This document shows, in pieces, positions 13,734 through 26,100 of a DNA stretch of 64,000 bases. Numbering within the stretch: position 1 is the stretch's first letter; the number at the start of each line of letters is the position of its first letter. This DNA is from Gordionus sp. m RMFG-2023 (lineage: Eukaryota; Nematomorpha; Gordioida; Chordodea; Parachordodidae): NCBI RefSeq assembly GCF_954871325.1, contig NC_088775.1, forward strand, positions 13,307,561-13,371,560, in the 5' to 3' direction. Below the pieces are notes generated by a model. That model had not been told where the DNA came from. It saw nothing but the letters and a program-made list of their open reading frames with translations, and searched no databases. Position numbers and translations under genes: made by a program.

Positions 13734-13867
13734 AATACTCTCATGATATCCAATATTATAATAATCAAATGGGATCAAATAACTTATTTTGTCTGTAGTT
13801 GTCAATTAATAACAAAATGGCTGCTATAAATCATGTGGTTGACAGATAAATTTTTGGGTTCCACCTC

Positions 13868-14291
13868 TAAATAGCGAGCAGATTTTTTTTAAAAAGGTAT
13901 CGAAAGATACAATGGGTTCGGTTCATCCGGTGGTAAATATTATTTTATTTTAATCATATTTATTTACAGATATAACTTACATTAAAGAAATTAAGCTTAA
14001 AATCAGCCATCACCCACCTTTAAAGTAATTGGGTATAGGCTTTTTCTTTGTCCCACTCCTTCTAAATTAAAGCCTATAGAGGTTTAAGCAACATTTTTCG
14101 AAATGTTGTGCCTACAAGTACGTGCGGCTTGCCCACAAACGTGTGGAGGGCTCCTCATATTTTTATTTTTATACCCAAATTAAATTGTTCCAATTAGATG
14201 GAAATGAGGAAAACCTAGCGTAGCTCTGTTGAATCTTCAACGTTAGAGGGCAAAAGCGCTATATATCACGTATCACGTAAATAGCGAGCAG
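13868..14291 (-). mobile_element. SINE-like insertion with 14-bp target duplication and hairpins
   Basis: An identical 14-bp direct repeat, TAAATAGCGAGCAG, sits at 13868-13881 and 14278-14291 and bounds a 396-bp insert. Read on the minus strand the insert ends in an A-rich tail next to the repeat, as retroposed RNAs do. The insert holds clear hairpins: GTATC-GAAA-GATAC (13897-13910), a 10-bp stem TATAGGCTTT/AAAGCCTATA (14034-14043 with 14069-14078), CAACATTT-TTCG-AAATGTTG (14089-14108), CCACA/TGTGG (14133-14146) and CTCT-GTTGA/TCAAC-AGAG (14224-14248). No known RNA family or clear pol III boxes were recognised. The target is itself a MULE-type terminus (TAAATAGCGAGCAGCAAAATAGCGAG). Confidence 0.6.
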
Positions 14292-14780
14292 CAAAATAGC
14301 GAGATATTAAATGAATGAAAACCATAAAAATACTAAAATATAATATTTAAAAAAAATGTTAATTATTTTAAAAATTATAAATATATAAATCATTTTAAAA
14401 ATTATAGATATATAAATCATTTTAATAACATAATTATAATATATTAATACTGTTGTAAAAATTATTTTATTATATAAATTATTTTTTTATTATAAAACTA
14501 TTATTATAAATGTATATAACACATAATTTTTATCATTGTTTTAAATTATTAATATATTAATTGTTTTAAATTATCAATATATAAATTGGTTTTAATTATA
14601 AATGAGCACATATATCTATTATAAATAATAACTATAATTTTTCAATATTAAAATTTTTGAGTTAGGCATTAATTTCGATTTGCCTAACTTTGATCGTAAA
14701 GTCATTTGATCGTAAATTTTGTCCATTTTTCTCTGATTGGTCTATTTAATCGCGGTAAATTAAAATCATTTAAAAACATT

Positions 14781-15506
14781 ATGCTTAATACTGTAGCTGA
14801 TAATTTAAGACTATTTTTTAAAAGAAGAAATGAATCATTACAAAGTATGATATATTTAATTTGATTTTTAAAAAAATATTTTTGTAGAGTGACACAAAAT
14901 CATCTAACAGCTGAAGGTATATTCAATACTAAACTTATCTAGATTACATACATTAATTTAGATAAAGATTCTCAGTGTAATATAGATCAGAATATTAGCC
15001 AACCCAGTAGCTCATCTAGTAATCAATAAGTAACAAATAAAATAATTATTTTTGAATAAACAAGCTAATACAATTCAACAAATACAACCACAACATATAC
15101 AGCCCCAAATATTACAACCAATTACTAGAGATAACTTTTACCCTCCAATTTCAAGTAACAGAAATAATTGTATAAATTAATAAACATTTTTTTAGATATA
15201 TTAACAAATGTGGCCCAAATACAAAGTTTTGCATTTAACCACACTAATAATCAAACTACTTTTACAAGTAGATTACAAATATTTTTTTAAAATTATATTT
15301 TAATATAATTAGACCTGGAAGACATTAACAATGCAGGAATTTTATTAGACTTATATAATTCCAACAATGAAAATTTAAGTAAATAAATTATATTATTACA
15401 TTTACATAATCTAATTATAAATAATTTATATTTTGACACTGTAATTTTTAGATATACAATATATTCCAACTTCAAAAGTGAATTTGTGCTTGTATCATGT
15501 TGGATA
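14781..15506 (+). pseudogene. MULE-related mini-exon gene, second copy, partial
   Basis: The first exon (14781-14845) encodes MLNTVADNLRLFFKRRN, resembling MIPTVADNLKNYLKYKQLE at the start of the minus-strand MULE gene (27699-27812). Short exons joined in phase 1 follow: one with VTQNHLTAE, one with DKDSQCNIDQNISQPSSSSS, a Gln/Pro-rich one (ANTIQQIQPQHIQPQILQ, about 15064-15170), one with ILTNVAQIQSFAFNHTNN, one with LEDINNAGILLDLYNSNNEN, and a last one ending KVNLCLYHVG and a stop at 15504-15506. The first junction does not join cleanly and one exon meets a stop before its donor, so the copy is probably decayed. It has no FLYWCH or transposase domain. Confidence 0.4.
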
Positions 15507-15689
15507 ATATATAACAAAAGAAAAGAATATTCAAAATCTAATTACTCAATATAATTTAAAAATTATGAATAAATATTTATTTGTTTAAAACTTATGTATA
15601 ATTATAATATAGATGTATAATAAAATATAATATTCTGACCAAATTATCAATTAATTTTAGTTATAAGTTATAATTATCTAATAAATAAT

Positions 15690-16440
15690 AAATTGTAATC
15701 ATATTTATCAGTTGCTTCTATTTCCATTATTTAAAGGAGTTCAAAATCAGTAGCTCTTCTTTCTTCATTATCTAATAAATAATAAATTTTAATCATATTT
15801 ATCAGTTGCTTCTATTTCCATTATTTAAGGAGTTCAAAATCAGTAGCTCTTCTTTCTTCATTATCTAATAAATAATTGATATATGTTTATTAATAGGTAT
15901 ACATTATTACACTAATCTGATATAAAGAATTAGAAAAATATTTCCATTATTTAAGGAGTTCAAAATCAGTAGCTCTTCTTTCTTCATTATCTAATAAATA
16001 ATAAATTTTAATCATTTTTATCAGTTTATTAATAGGTATACATTGTAATCATATTTATAGTTGCTTCTATTTCCATCAATTAAAGGCATTCAAAATCAGT
16101 AGCTCTTCATTATTTAATAAATAATACATTGATATATGTTTATTAATAGGTATACATTAGTACACTAATCTGATATAAAGAATTAGAAAAATATTTCCAT
16201 TATTTAAAGGAGTTCAAAATCAGTAGCTCTTCTTTCTTCATTATCTAATAAATAATAAATTTTAATCATTTTTATCAGTTTATTAATAGGTATACGTTGT
16301 AATCATATTTATAGTTCTTCTATTTCCATCAATTAAAGGCATTCAAAATCAGTAGCTCTTCATTATCTAATAAATAATACATTGATATATGTTTATTAAT
16401 AGGTATACATTACTACATTAATCTGATATAAAGAATTAGA
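15690..16440. repeat. Complex tandem repeat (units of about 93 and 240 bp)
   Basis: The core, TTCAAAATCAGTAGCTCTTC, recurs six times between TTTCCATTATTTAA-type and TTATCTAATAAATAAT-type blocks. Two simple units of about 93 bp come first. Then a compound unit of about 240 bp repeats, carrying TTTATTAATAGGTATACATT and CTGATATAAAGAATTAGAAA. On the minus strand the core can read DNEERRATDFELL, but variant units lose that frame, so coding is unlikely now. Confidence 0.7.
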
Positions 16441-17130
16441 AAAATTACGTGCATATAAATTCATATGAATTAAAAAATCGTCCATTTTGACCTGAAATGG
16501 TCAAAGGTACCTTAATTTCTGGGGGTAAGTATTTATTTTTGAAGGGTAATCTTTACTTGTATTATGATGTTTTTAAATCCAATAATTGATAAACCAAATA
16601 TACCTCTTTAAAAATTAATCATCTTATATTTTTACAATTTATAGAAATGAAAATGAGTTATCACACTTAATCTAAAAATAAAGTGATTATCAACTAAATG
16701 ATAAAAAGATTTGCACTATTAAAATATATATTTATTTCCTATTTTTAGAAAAAGGATAGTAACATATTAATTATAACCTACAAATTTGAAAATCCTTATC
16801 TCCTAAGGCTTAAAATATTGTTAATAGAAATATGTTATTATAAGGTTGTATATGGTGGCTTACTGTAATATTCTTTTTATTATTATCACTAATCCATTAT
16901 GGATTGGCAAATATCGCGGCCAAAGGGCAATATATTTTAGGGGGTAAGGGTAGATTTTGGAAAGTGGCTTGCATCCATCAAATTTTCTACCATGTAGATG
17001 TTGGTTATTGTTATTATATTATAAACATATATATTACAATTTTATTTAAATCATTTGTATATTTTATTAGGGGGGAAGGTACCTTTTAATAGCATGTGGG
17101 GATAGGGTAGGGGGTATTTTTTTCTCTCAT
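16441..17130. other. A+T-rich DNA without a supported gene
   Basis: A 61-codon open frame at 16904-17089 has no recognisable motif. Scattered GGGGTAAG/GGGTAAG words are present. Nothing else can be supported. Confidence 0.4.
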
Positions 17131-17138
17131 GTATACAC

Positions 17139-18284
17139 CAGTGGCGTAGTCAGGATTTTCTCATGGGTGGTGGGGGGGGGGGGGGTACTGTGATAAATTT
17201 ATGTGTAAAATGAATATATTTGATACCCTTTCCCTTTAATTAGAGTCTAATATTTTTTTAATGTAAATTAAAATTAGTTTCTATAGAATTATAAATTATT
17301 GTTACTTTTCAGAAAAAGTATTATTCTGATAATGGCTCATACTTGAACTTTAACTGCTGCAAATGGCCAATACTCAAAATTGATAACTAATCCTCTAATA
17401 GTAAATGATTATAATTCTATTTTCCTACTCTTTTATTTAATGTTTTATCAGTACAATATAGGGTTTAACTTCATAAATTAATTTTATTAGTCAAAGTTGT
17501 GTAGCCAGGATTTTCTAATGAGGAGGGGGGGGGGGGGGTTTAAATGTTTTTTAGTAGGCTTTAGCCCTAATATTCTATTTTTTATGAACACTCAATTTCT
17601 TATATCTTAGATTATGTTAAAATTATCTGAAATATTTGCACATAGTAAAATTTTAGAGAGTATTATAGATTTTATTTATTATATAAAAATAAAAATACTT
17701 TAGGATATAGTATTAATTGCATAAATTTTAATAGTTAATACAAATGTTATAATTAAGAATTCAATTGACGAAAAAATTTGATGGCTAAAATAATTAATAA
17801 TGTTTTGATATTTGGCAGGGAACTAAAATACAATTACACATGGAAAGGGCCTGAAGAACATTTTTTGATCTCTAAGAATGCTCTCTTCTGTCAAGATTTT
17901 AATACCAAAATTCGACATCACAAAATAACTTATCATATGATGTGTTAATTAGTCTAGTTCTTCCTACTATTTGAGATATCAGAGAAACCAATTTTTATTT
18001 AATGTGTTAATCTATTTTTATTTATTAAAAAATATTATAAAAAGGTGAATGGTATTTGTTCAATAATTTTTTAAAACATATCTTATTTTTTAAAATTTAT
18101 TGCAAAAAAAAGAAATATAGTTCAATAAAATGTTACCGACTCTTGTCTTTCAATGAATCTACTGGGACAAAATCTTTTTAGTTTCTTTTTTTTGATTCTT
18201 TGAATCAAATTTTTAAAAAATCTATTTTTTATGGGGGGGGGGGCGTTGAACCCCAACCCCCCTTCTCCCATGCCTACGCCACTG
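17139..18284 (-). mobile_element. Short hAT derivative with exact 8-bp target duplication
   Basis: It starts CAGTGGCGTAGTCAGG and ends CCTACGCCACTG, with GTATACAC on both sides (17131-17138 and 18285-18292). G-runs lie inside both ends. A second, internal end-like sequence (AAGTTGTGTAGCCAGG at 17494) matches the other terminus of the 2482-6967 element, so this is probably a composite in which one copy landed in or next to another. Only a scrap of transposase is left (17810-17945). Confidence 0.8.
17810..17945 (-). pseudogene. hAT transposase C-terminal scrap
   Basis: The reverse complement matches 5410-5560 of the larger hAT element nearly base for base (for example GATGTCGAATTTTGGTAT and CATGTGTAATTG), with stops. 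It shows that the 17139-18284 element derives from the same family by internal loss. Confidence 0.75.
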
Positions 18285-18299
18285 GTATACACTGATAAG

Positions 18300-18705
18300 A
18301 TCATAATTATTTTTTAAATAATTAAACTAAAAATTTTTTTATCATAAAAATAAATAGAATATCATAAGTTATGTATTAAATATTTTCAGAGTTGGTTCTA
18401 CAATCAAATAACAAGCTTCCTCTCTTTTTTAGTTATAGATATTCTATTAAATAGCTACTATTTTTGTAAAAGTAACTACCGATATATTTTTTAACAAATG
18501 TAGCGCGCTAATGTTAACAACATAATTTATGGTGAATAGTTATAACGATGACGAAACTAGTGAAACAATTGAAAAACATATATCTCTCACTTAATTTATT
18601 CAAAAGGTAAAGCAAAAAAATGATATTCAGCAGCAAGAGTGGCATGATTATTGTACTTCATAAATATATTCATCTATGCAGAATCAAAGTTATTCAAATA
18701 TCCGC
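18300..18705. other. A+T-rich DNA between the hAT derivative and the MULE
   Basis: No gene or repeat could be supported here. Confidence 0.4.
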
Positions 18706-18830
18706 TTATTAAACCCAATAGCGAGTATCAAAATAGCGATATATGATTATCTTTTTATCTATTTTATATTCGTATTATAGTTATAATATAAATGAAAATG
18801 TAAATCTCTATATTATAAAGTTACGATGTT

Positions 18831-18875
18831 GTTACGTCATGTCATCACTACGTAGTGTCATAGTGACGTCATGCT
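18831..18875. promoter_or_regulatory. Palindrome cluster near the MULE left end
   Basis: GTTACGTCATGTCAT is followed by the perfect 12-bp palindrome CACTACGTAGTG (18846-18857) and by TGACGTCA (18864-18871), a bZIP-type palindrome. It lies about 120 bp inside the MULE terminus, so it could be a subterminal protein-binding site; this is inference. Confidence 0.3.
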
Positions 18876-20183
18876 TTATTTATTTTATTCTCAAAATTAA
18901 CTTAAATATATTTTTATAAATTATATTGGGCATAGCTTTGGGAAAATTCCGCTTGCTTTAAACAAATTTTTTGCAGATATAGATTGTATTTTTAACATTA
19001 TGATTTTATAAATATTTTATTACAGCTTTCAACTACCAAAATTTTCATGATCGTTAGTTGGGCTTGGTGAATTTTTTTCAAAATTATTATGGCCTTGGAC
19101 ATTGCTTGGGAATTTTTTTAATTTAAATATTGGGCATATGATCAGTAATATTTTTAAAAGCTTAATATATATTTTGACTTAAAACATAGTACTTACTTGG
19201 TTTTAATGGATTGGACCTGGTCTGAAGAGATAGGTGGGTTATAAAGAATATAAATTGGATATTATTTTGAAATAACTGGTATCAACTATCATAAAAGTAA
19301 GGATTCTCATTCCCCGTTAATTTTGTCGAGCTATCTACTAGTATATATAAATTTTCATATTAAAATTATATACTAATATTTGTTATCACGAATATATTTT
19401 TTAAGATGGGAGATAGGGAGTATCTTTTCTCTCATATTTATGCTGTTAAGATACAAATTACATTTTATAAAGAAATGAAAACTAAATAAACTGCAATGTT
19501 GCCTTCTCAAAAATATATAAAAATTATATTTAAAATATTTATAAATAAATATTAAAATAAATCGAATATCATGAGTTATATATTAGAAATTAGAGATAAG
19601 TGGTTAAAAGATACTTTTTAAATGTATATAGATTGCTTTAAGTAATTTTCTTTTTTTCTCGTGTTCAAAGTTAAGTCATTGTTATCATTAATATTATGAT
19701 TTTATTTTTTTTGTGATAATAAATAATAATTTTTTTAAATTATATACAAGAGATAATGTTTAAAATAAGATTCATTATGAATTTTTTTTAAATAAAATAA
19801 TATATCTCGAAATATCAATTCTGAACTTATATAAAATAAAATATTTAAACCAGTGTGAAATAATTAAGAACTGGGAAATTAAATAAAAAATAAATAAGAA
19901 ACAGGAAATAGATAGATAAAATTTTTAATATACTCTAATATTAGGTTAGCATAAACTAAAATTGGAATTTTATTGTGAAAATTTATGAAATAAGCTAAAA
20001 AATTTGTTGAATCTCGATATCACATTTATCTAAATATAAAAAATATCTACTTTATTACTAAAAAGTTCATAATACACACGCAAACAATTATTTGAATTTA
20101 TATTTCATATTAATATAATATTAAAAAAAAGGTTATTTAAATAAAAATATAATAAATGGGAAAAGATTTATAAGAATCGCGAG

Positions 20184-23100
20184 TTAAGATTGCAATTTGA
20201 TTAAATAGGATATATTATCTAAAAAAATAAACACATCCATATCCCGTTCGTAAAGGGAATATAAATTATCTATTAAAATATTAAGTTGAATATATTTTCG
20301 ATTTTTTCTATTTATATTCAACCCGCTATTAATTTGTATATATTTGAGCTCACTCGAGTGTTGGTGACTTTTTAAAATATTTATTAAAGAATAAATATTA
20401 GGATGCGCGCAGTGTGTTTTGTGCTTCAAGCTATGATGATAGCCCTCTAGATGGTTGTTTGTCCTAGGACCATTAACTTGATATCTAATTATAAATTTAT
20501 TTTGTATATACACATTAAAAATTTTAATACCTTGTCCATAGGCTATGGGGAAATAAAGCGTTAATGGAAAGCCATGTCAAATCCATATATTGCATAAATT
20601 GTATTAGCAAAGGATTTTCAAGCGACATGGCAAGACATGATGACCTAACTTCTGAAATATCTTCCTCCCGGCAAAAGGGTAAAGTAGTCTACGTCTGACT
20701 ACTTTGTGGACAGTGGTATTGTCTCTATATTCTTTTGTTAACCCTAGTCTGCCCGTATCTAGGATTAAATATGATATTATTCTCGGCGCAGCACCTTAGA
20801 ATAATTTGAAATAAATCTATATAGGTGGCTCTTGTTTTGTCAGGAAGGAGGGCATATACAATAGGTATCATTGTCTCCTGATACAAGACGTGAATTGTAT
20901 ACAACTGGTAATATAGTCGTGGTACAACGTAAAATGTACCAACCATATATATGGTATCATTATCACACGTTTCTATGAGCTTTAACATGCTACATGTCCC
21001 AAATACCAATAGTTTATTATTATTATTATCATCATTATTAATTAAAAATATATCACCCCTATTTGTGGTGATATATTCGGGCAATAAAACTATGCTATCT
21101 ACGGATTGTGGCAAAGGTGGCCGAATTTTTTGTAATAATCGATCGATGGTACTTTTTAACGAAATAAATGAGGGCATCGCCTCCAGATAGAAATTTATAT
21201 TTGGGGTTTCCAAAAATCTTTTATTTATGGCTTTTTCATAAATATTATGCCTTGTTTCTAAAGAATTTTCGGCAACTATATCCTCTAGAACCTCATGAGT
21301 TCTTAACTTTTCAAAAATATCAATTTCATTTTGATGTTCATGCAATCCAGAAGTAATGTATATAACATCGAATTTGCATGAAGCCTTGCAGCCAACTTTC
21401 CTGCAACGATAATGTATTTTATTATCTTTTTGATAATCCTGTCGATACAAATAATCTTGAAAAAAAAGAAGCGGTTTTCCTTTTTGAGATTTTACAAACC
21501 GGGGATCTTAATAAATAGAAAAATTATATATTAATAAGGGCTCAAACATTAAAGGAAAAATCAGACAGAACAAGATACTTTAAAAAAAATTCGAGCAAAT
21601 AAATAACTTATCATTTAAAGATATGTTAAAATTTTTTAAAATTATTTCAAGGTCATGCCTAAAAACAATTTAAAAAATCTCTATGCTATATTAATATATA
21701 GGGTTATAATATTATGTGACAATATGTATTTAATTAAAGCCATTTATAAATATATTTTTACCATTTATATTTTGATGTAAATCCATTAATACATGGGCCA
21801 CTTCTAAAGGCAGATCCGTATTACCTATAAATATATTTTAGATATTGTAAATTAATGTATAAGATACTTTCAATGCCAACATTTATATCTTGATAAGTTC
21901 CTGAATTACCTAGATTTGAAATAAAGGTTTGATAGGCTCTGGCAAAGCCAGAGGTAGTTTGAGGGGCTATTGAAACTTGGGCTAATAATTTTAAGTTAAT
22001 TTCAATAAAAGTATATTAAAAATACCTTGATGTGTAATGGCTAGGCCAACTGAACTTAAAGGTGGAGGGGCTAATGCTAAATCTTTAAATCAATGTTAAA
22101 ATTATTGTATGGATATATATATATATAAATACCTTGATTTGCATTGGAAATTTGAGGGGCTATTGAAACTTGGGCTAATAATTTTAAGTTAATTTTAATA
22201 AAAGTATATTAAAAATACCTTGATGTGTAATAGCTGCAACTGAACTTAAAGGTGGAGGGGCTAATGCTAAATCTTTAAATCAATGTTAAAATTCTTGTAT
22301 GGATATATATATATATATATAAATACCTTGATTTGCATTAGAAGTTTGAGGGGCTATTGAAACTTGGGCTAATAATTTTAAGTTAATTTTAATAAAAGTA
22401 TATCATAAATACCTTGATGTGTAATGGCTAGGCCAACTGAACTTAAAGGTGGAGGGGCTAATGCTAAATCTTTAAATCAATGTTAAAATTATTGTATGGA
22501 TATATATATATAAATACCTTGATTTGCATTAGAAGTTTGAGGGGCTATTGAAACTTGGGCTAATAATTTTAAGTTAATTTTAATAAAAGTATATCATAAA
22601 TATACTAATTAAGTTTATTTGACTGGCAATCACTTCATGAAATATATTAATATGATTTGTATCTATGACATTTATATCATTGATAATATATATATATGAC
22701 ATTTATAACATTGATAATATATAATATAAATCTCATTTATAACATATCCCCACACATATGATCTTACAATTCCTCAATAAGCCGATTTGTAGGTTTCCTG
22801 GCTCTTTGTGATTTCCGCGTTTCTAGTTTTCCGTTATCTTCCACATTTTCTAAAGTCTCAACTATATCCGACTCTTTATTTTTTATATTTTCCTCTTCTC
22901 TCTCTGACTCCATATTTTCTTCATTATCTTTCCCTGGCCCAGACTTCTCCATTTCTTTACCTACCTCCCTTTTTCGAAGTTGATCCGCATGCTTTCGTAC
23001 CATTCTATCCTTGCTTTCTACCAAATAAGAATATCTGCCAGTTCTGGATTTTATAATTCCTTCTCTCCAACCTGAATTTATTTCATTATGCACCCATACC

Positions 23101-26100
23101 GGTTGTGCAATCTCAAATTCTCTCATATGACTATGTTCATCATGCGCTACTTTTTGTCTTATATTCGATCGTTCCATTTCATAACTAACATTAGGACGTA
23201 ACCAAATTAATCCCGTTTTTAAATTTCGCCCCAATAATAACTTAGCCGGTGAACGCCCAGTTGATTGATGCTCACCCATTCTATATGCTAGCAAAACTTC
23301 TCCCATGGCTTCCTCGGGCTCCCTGATGTCTTTCCTAGTTGCAAAATATCGACTCTTGAGGGTTCGTATCGTTCTTTCCGCTAAACCGTTCATTTTTGGA
23401 TGGTACGGTGTTGTATGTATCAATTTAATATTTTTCTCGAAACAAAATTTTCGAAATTCTCCAGAAATAAATTGAGGTCCATTATCTGATACGATTTGTA
23501 TAGGTGTTCCAAACCGTGCGAACCATTTCCTTAAAACCCTGATCATTGTCGTGGACGTGGTCTCTCTCATTAACTCAACCTCAGCCCATTTAGTATGTGC
23601 ATCAACTCCAACTAACCATGAATACGAATCAATAGGCCCCGCGAAATCCAAATGAATTCGTTCGCATGGTATATTAGATATGTTCCACGAATATAAAGGA
23701 ACCTCCATAATATTCGACCGATTACTTTGACAAGGCATACATTGACGAACATATTGTTCAATATCTTTATCGCAATTCGGCCACCCGCAATACATAAAAA
23801 TTGATTTCATAGCATTTATTCCTGGAGCCCTCTGTGTATAATCGTTAAAATTGATTTCCTCAAAATGGTTGGAACTACCAACCTCCCATTCCATTCAATA
23901 ACATCATGATCTACTGACAATTCCTCTCTACGATTATAAAAACAAACTAACTCTGTATTTTTTTTCGCATCAAAATCCACCCATCCATGCTCAATGTTTT
24001 TAACTACTTTTTTAAACAAGCTATCATTCCTTGTTTCCTTTTGGAGTTCAACTTGACTAATATTTATATCGTGCAAATTTATAGCTCTAATTTTTAACGA
24101 GTTTTTTTGATCATTATTTGATTTTATGCCATCTATTGGCAGTCTAGATAATGTATCAGCTACTTTATTATCTTTTCCAGGAACATATTCAATATCAAAA
24201 TCATATGCGGACATTTTCCAAGCCCAGCGCGTTAATCGACTATTGGATATTTTTGGTAGTTCCCGTTTATCACCAAATAATTTTTCCAAAGGTTTGTGAT
24301 TTGTTCGTAATAAAAATTTTCGACCAAAAATGAATGTATGAAATTTTTCCATACCAAACAAAAGTGCTCGTGCCTCTTTTTCTATTGGTGCATAATTTTT
24401 CTCTGACTCTAGAAGTGTTCTCGAGGCAAATGCGATTGGTCTGCTAATATCTTTTTTCACTAAATGACATAACACAGCTCCAAAACCAGTGTTGGAAGCG
24501 TCACATTCCAATATAATTGGCAAGTTTGGCGAATATGGAATTAGCGTTTTATTTGTTGACAAAAGCTGTTTTATTTTATCAAATACCTCTTGTTCCTTGT
24601 CCGACCAACCCCAGCAAGATTTAATGCTTGTTAATTTATGCAGAGGAGCGGCAATTCTATGTAGATGTGGCAAAAATCTCTCGTGATAATTCACAAGTCC
24701 TAAAAAAGATCGTAATTGGTGTATATTATTAGGAGTTGGTATCCTTCGAATAGCATCTATTTTTTCTTTCGCTGGATGTATTCCATATTTGTCTATTACG
24801 AAACCCAAAAAAGAAACTGATTCATTTAAAAAACGTATTTTGGCCCATCTTGCCTTCATACCCACCTGTTTTAGTTTCATTTGTACTTTTTTTACGTTAT
24901 TCAAATGTTCTACATCATTTTTCCCCGTTATGATAATATCGTCAAGATATACTCCAGTCATTTGGCAGTCTTGTAATAAATTGTCCGGCGCACTAGAAAG
25001 ACCGAAAAGCATACATTGATATTGGAAATAACCAATGTGGGTCGATATGGTTAAGTATTCTTTTGAACTTTCTTTTATTGGTAATTGTAAATATGCATCT
25101 TTCAAATGTATTACCGTAAATTTCAATCCATCTTTTAATTTGGTTAAAAGATCATCCACCGTTGGTATAATATGATAATCGTACAAAATATATGGGTTTA
25201 ATGTCACCTTAAAATCCGCACAAATCCTGATTTCTCCATTTGTTTTTCGTACGTTTACCGTTGGAGTGGCCCATGTCAATCGTTTTTGTGTTGGATCAAT
25301 CGCCTTCAATATTCCTGATTTAACCAATCTATCGAGTTCCATTTCAATTGGTTTTCGTAATGGAAAAGGTACTCTACGAGCTGGCCATGATTTCGGCCTT
25401 GCTGCCTCACTCAAATGTATGCTAACTTCTATATCATTCACCCGTCCAGGCTTGTCATCAAAAACACTAACAAATTCTGTTGTCATGTCAGCAATTTGTT
25501 TATTGGTTGTCATAACCTCTTTATTTGTGATACTACGTATAGTCACTTGTCGTGGAATAAACATATTAAATGCCAGTATCCATGGTAGTCCAAATAATGG
25601 AATGTCATTTGAACCGATCACCACAATCGGTAGTGATCTGCTTATCTTTCCAAAACGAACCCTCACCATAGTTTCACCCAGCACATCTAGCGGTTGGTTA
25701 CCATATACTGATAAAGGTTTGGTTGGTCCAAGTTTGGGTCGGCCAATTTCATCCCAATATTGTTTCCCAATCACCGATATTTGTGCCCCCGTATCATAGT
25801 CAAATTCTATAGGTACTCCATTAATCCAAACAAATATCTTTGCACTATTTCTACCAATTTGGGATATATTATTAATTGAATCTGATGAATCATTGTCATC
25901 TATATGCATAGCATGTAACTTCTGTCCCTTACAATATTTAGCATAATGCCCTACCTTTTGGAAATTAACATTTCACCCTTGATGCAAAACATTGAAAAGG
26001 GGGATGAGTTCTTCCACATTTTGAGCATTTATTAAACTTATACATATCATTATTGTTAAATTTATTGTTATCTCTAAACTTAAAATTATTATTATTGTAA

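Noticed and set aside
15690-16440. CRISPR-like alternation of repeats and spacers
   Set aside because: Units are long, the spacers repeat too, and the context is a eukaryotic genome; it is a compound minisatellite.
20951-21356. Plus-strand frames over the MULE core
   Set aside because: They are shadows of the minus-strand transposase, which has clear domain motifs.
24151-25799. Plus-strand frames over the Gypsy pol region
   Set aside because: Shadows of the minus-strand retrotransposon.
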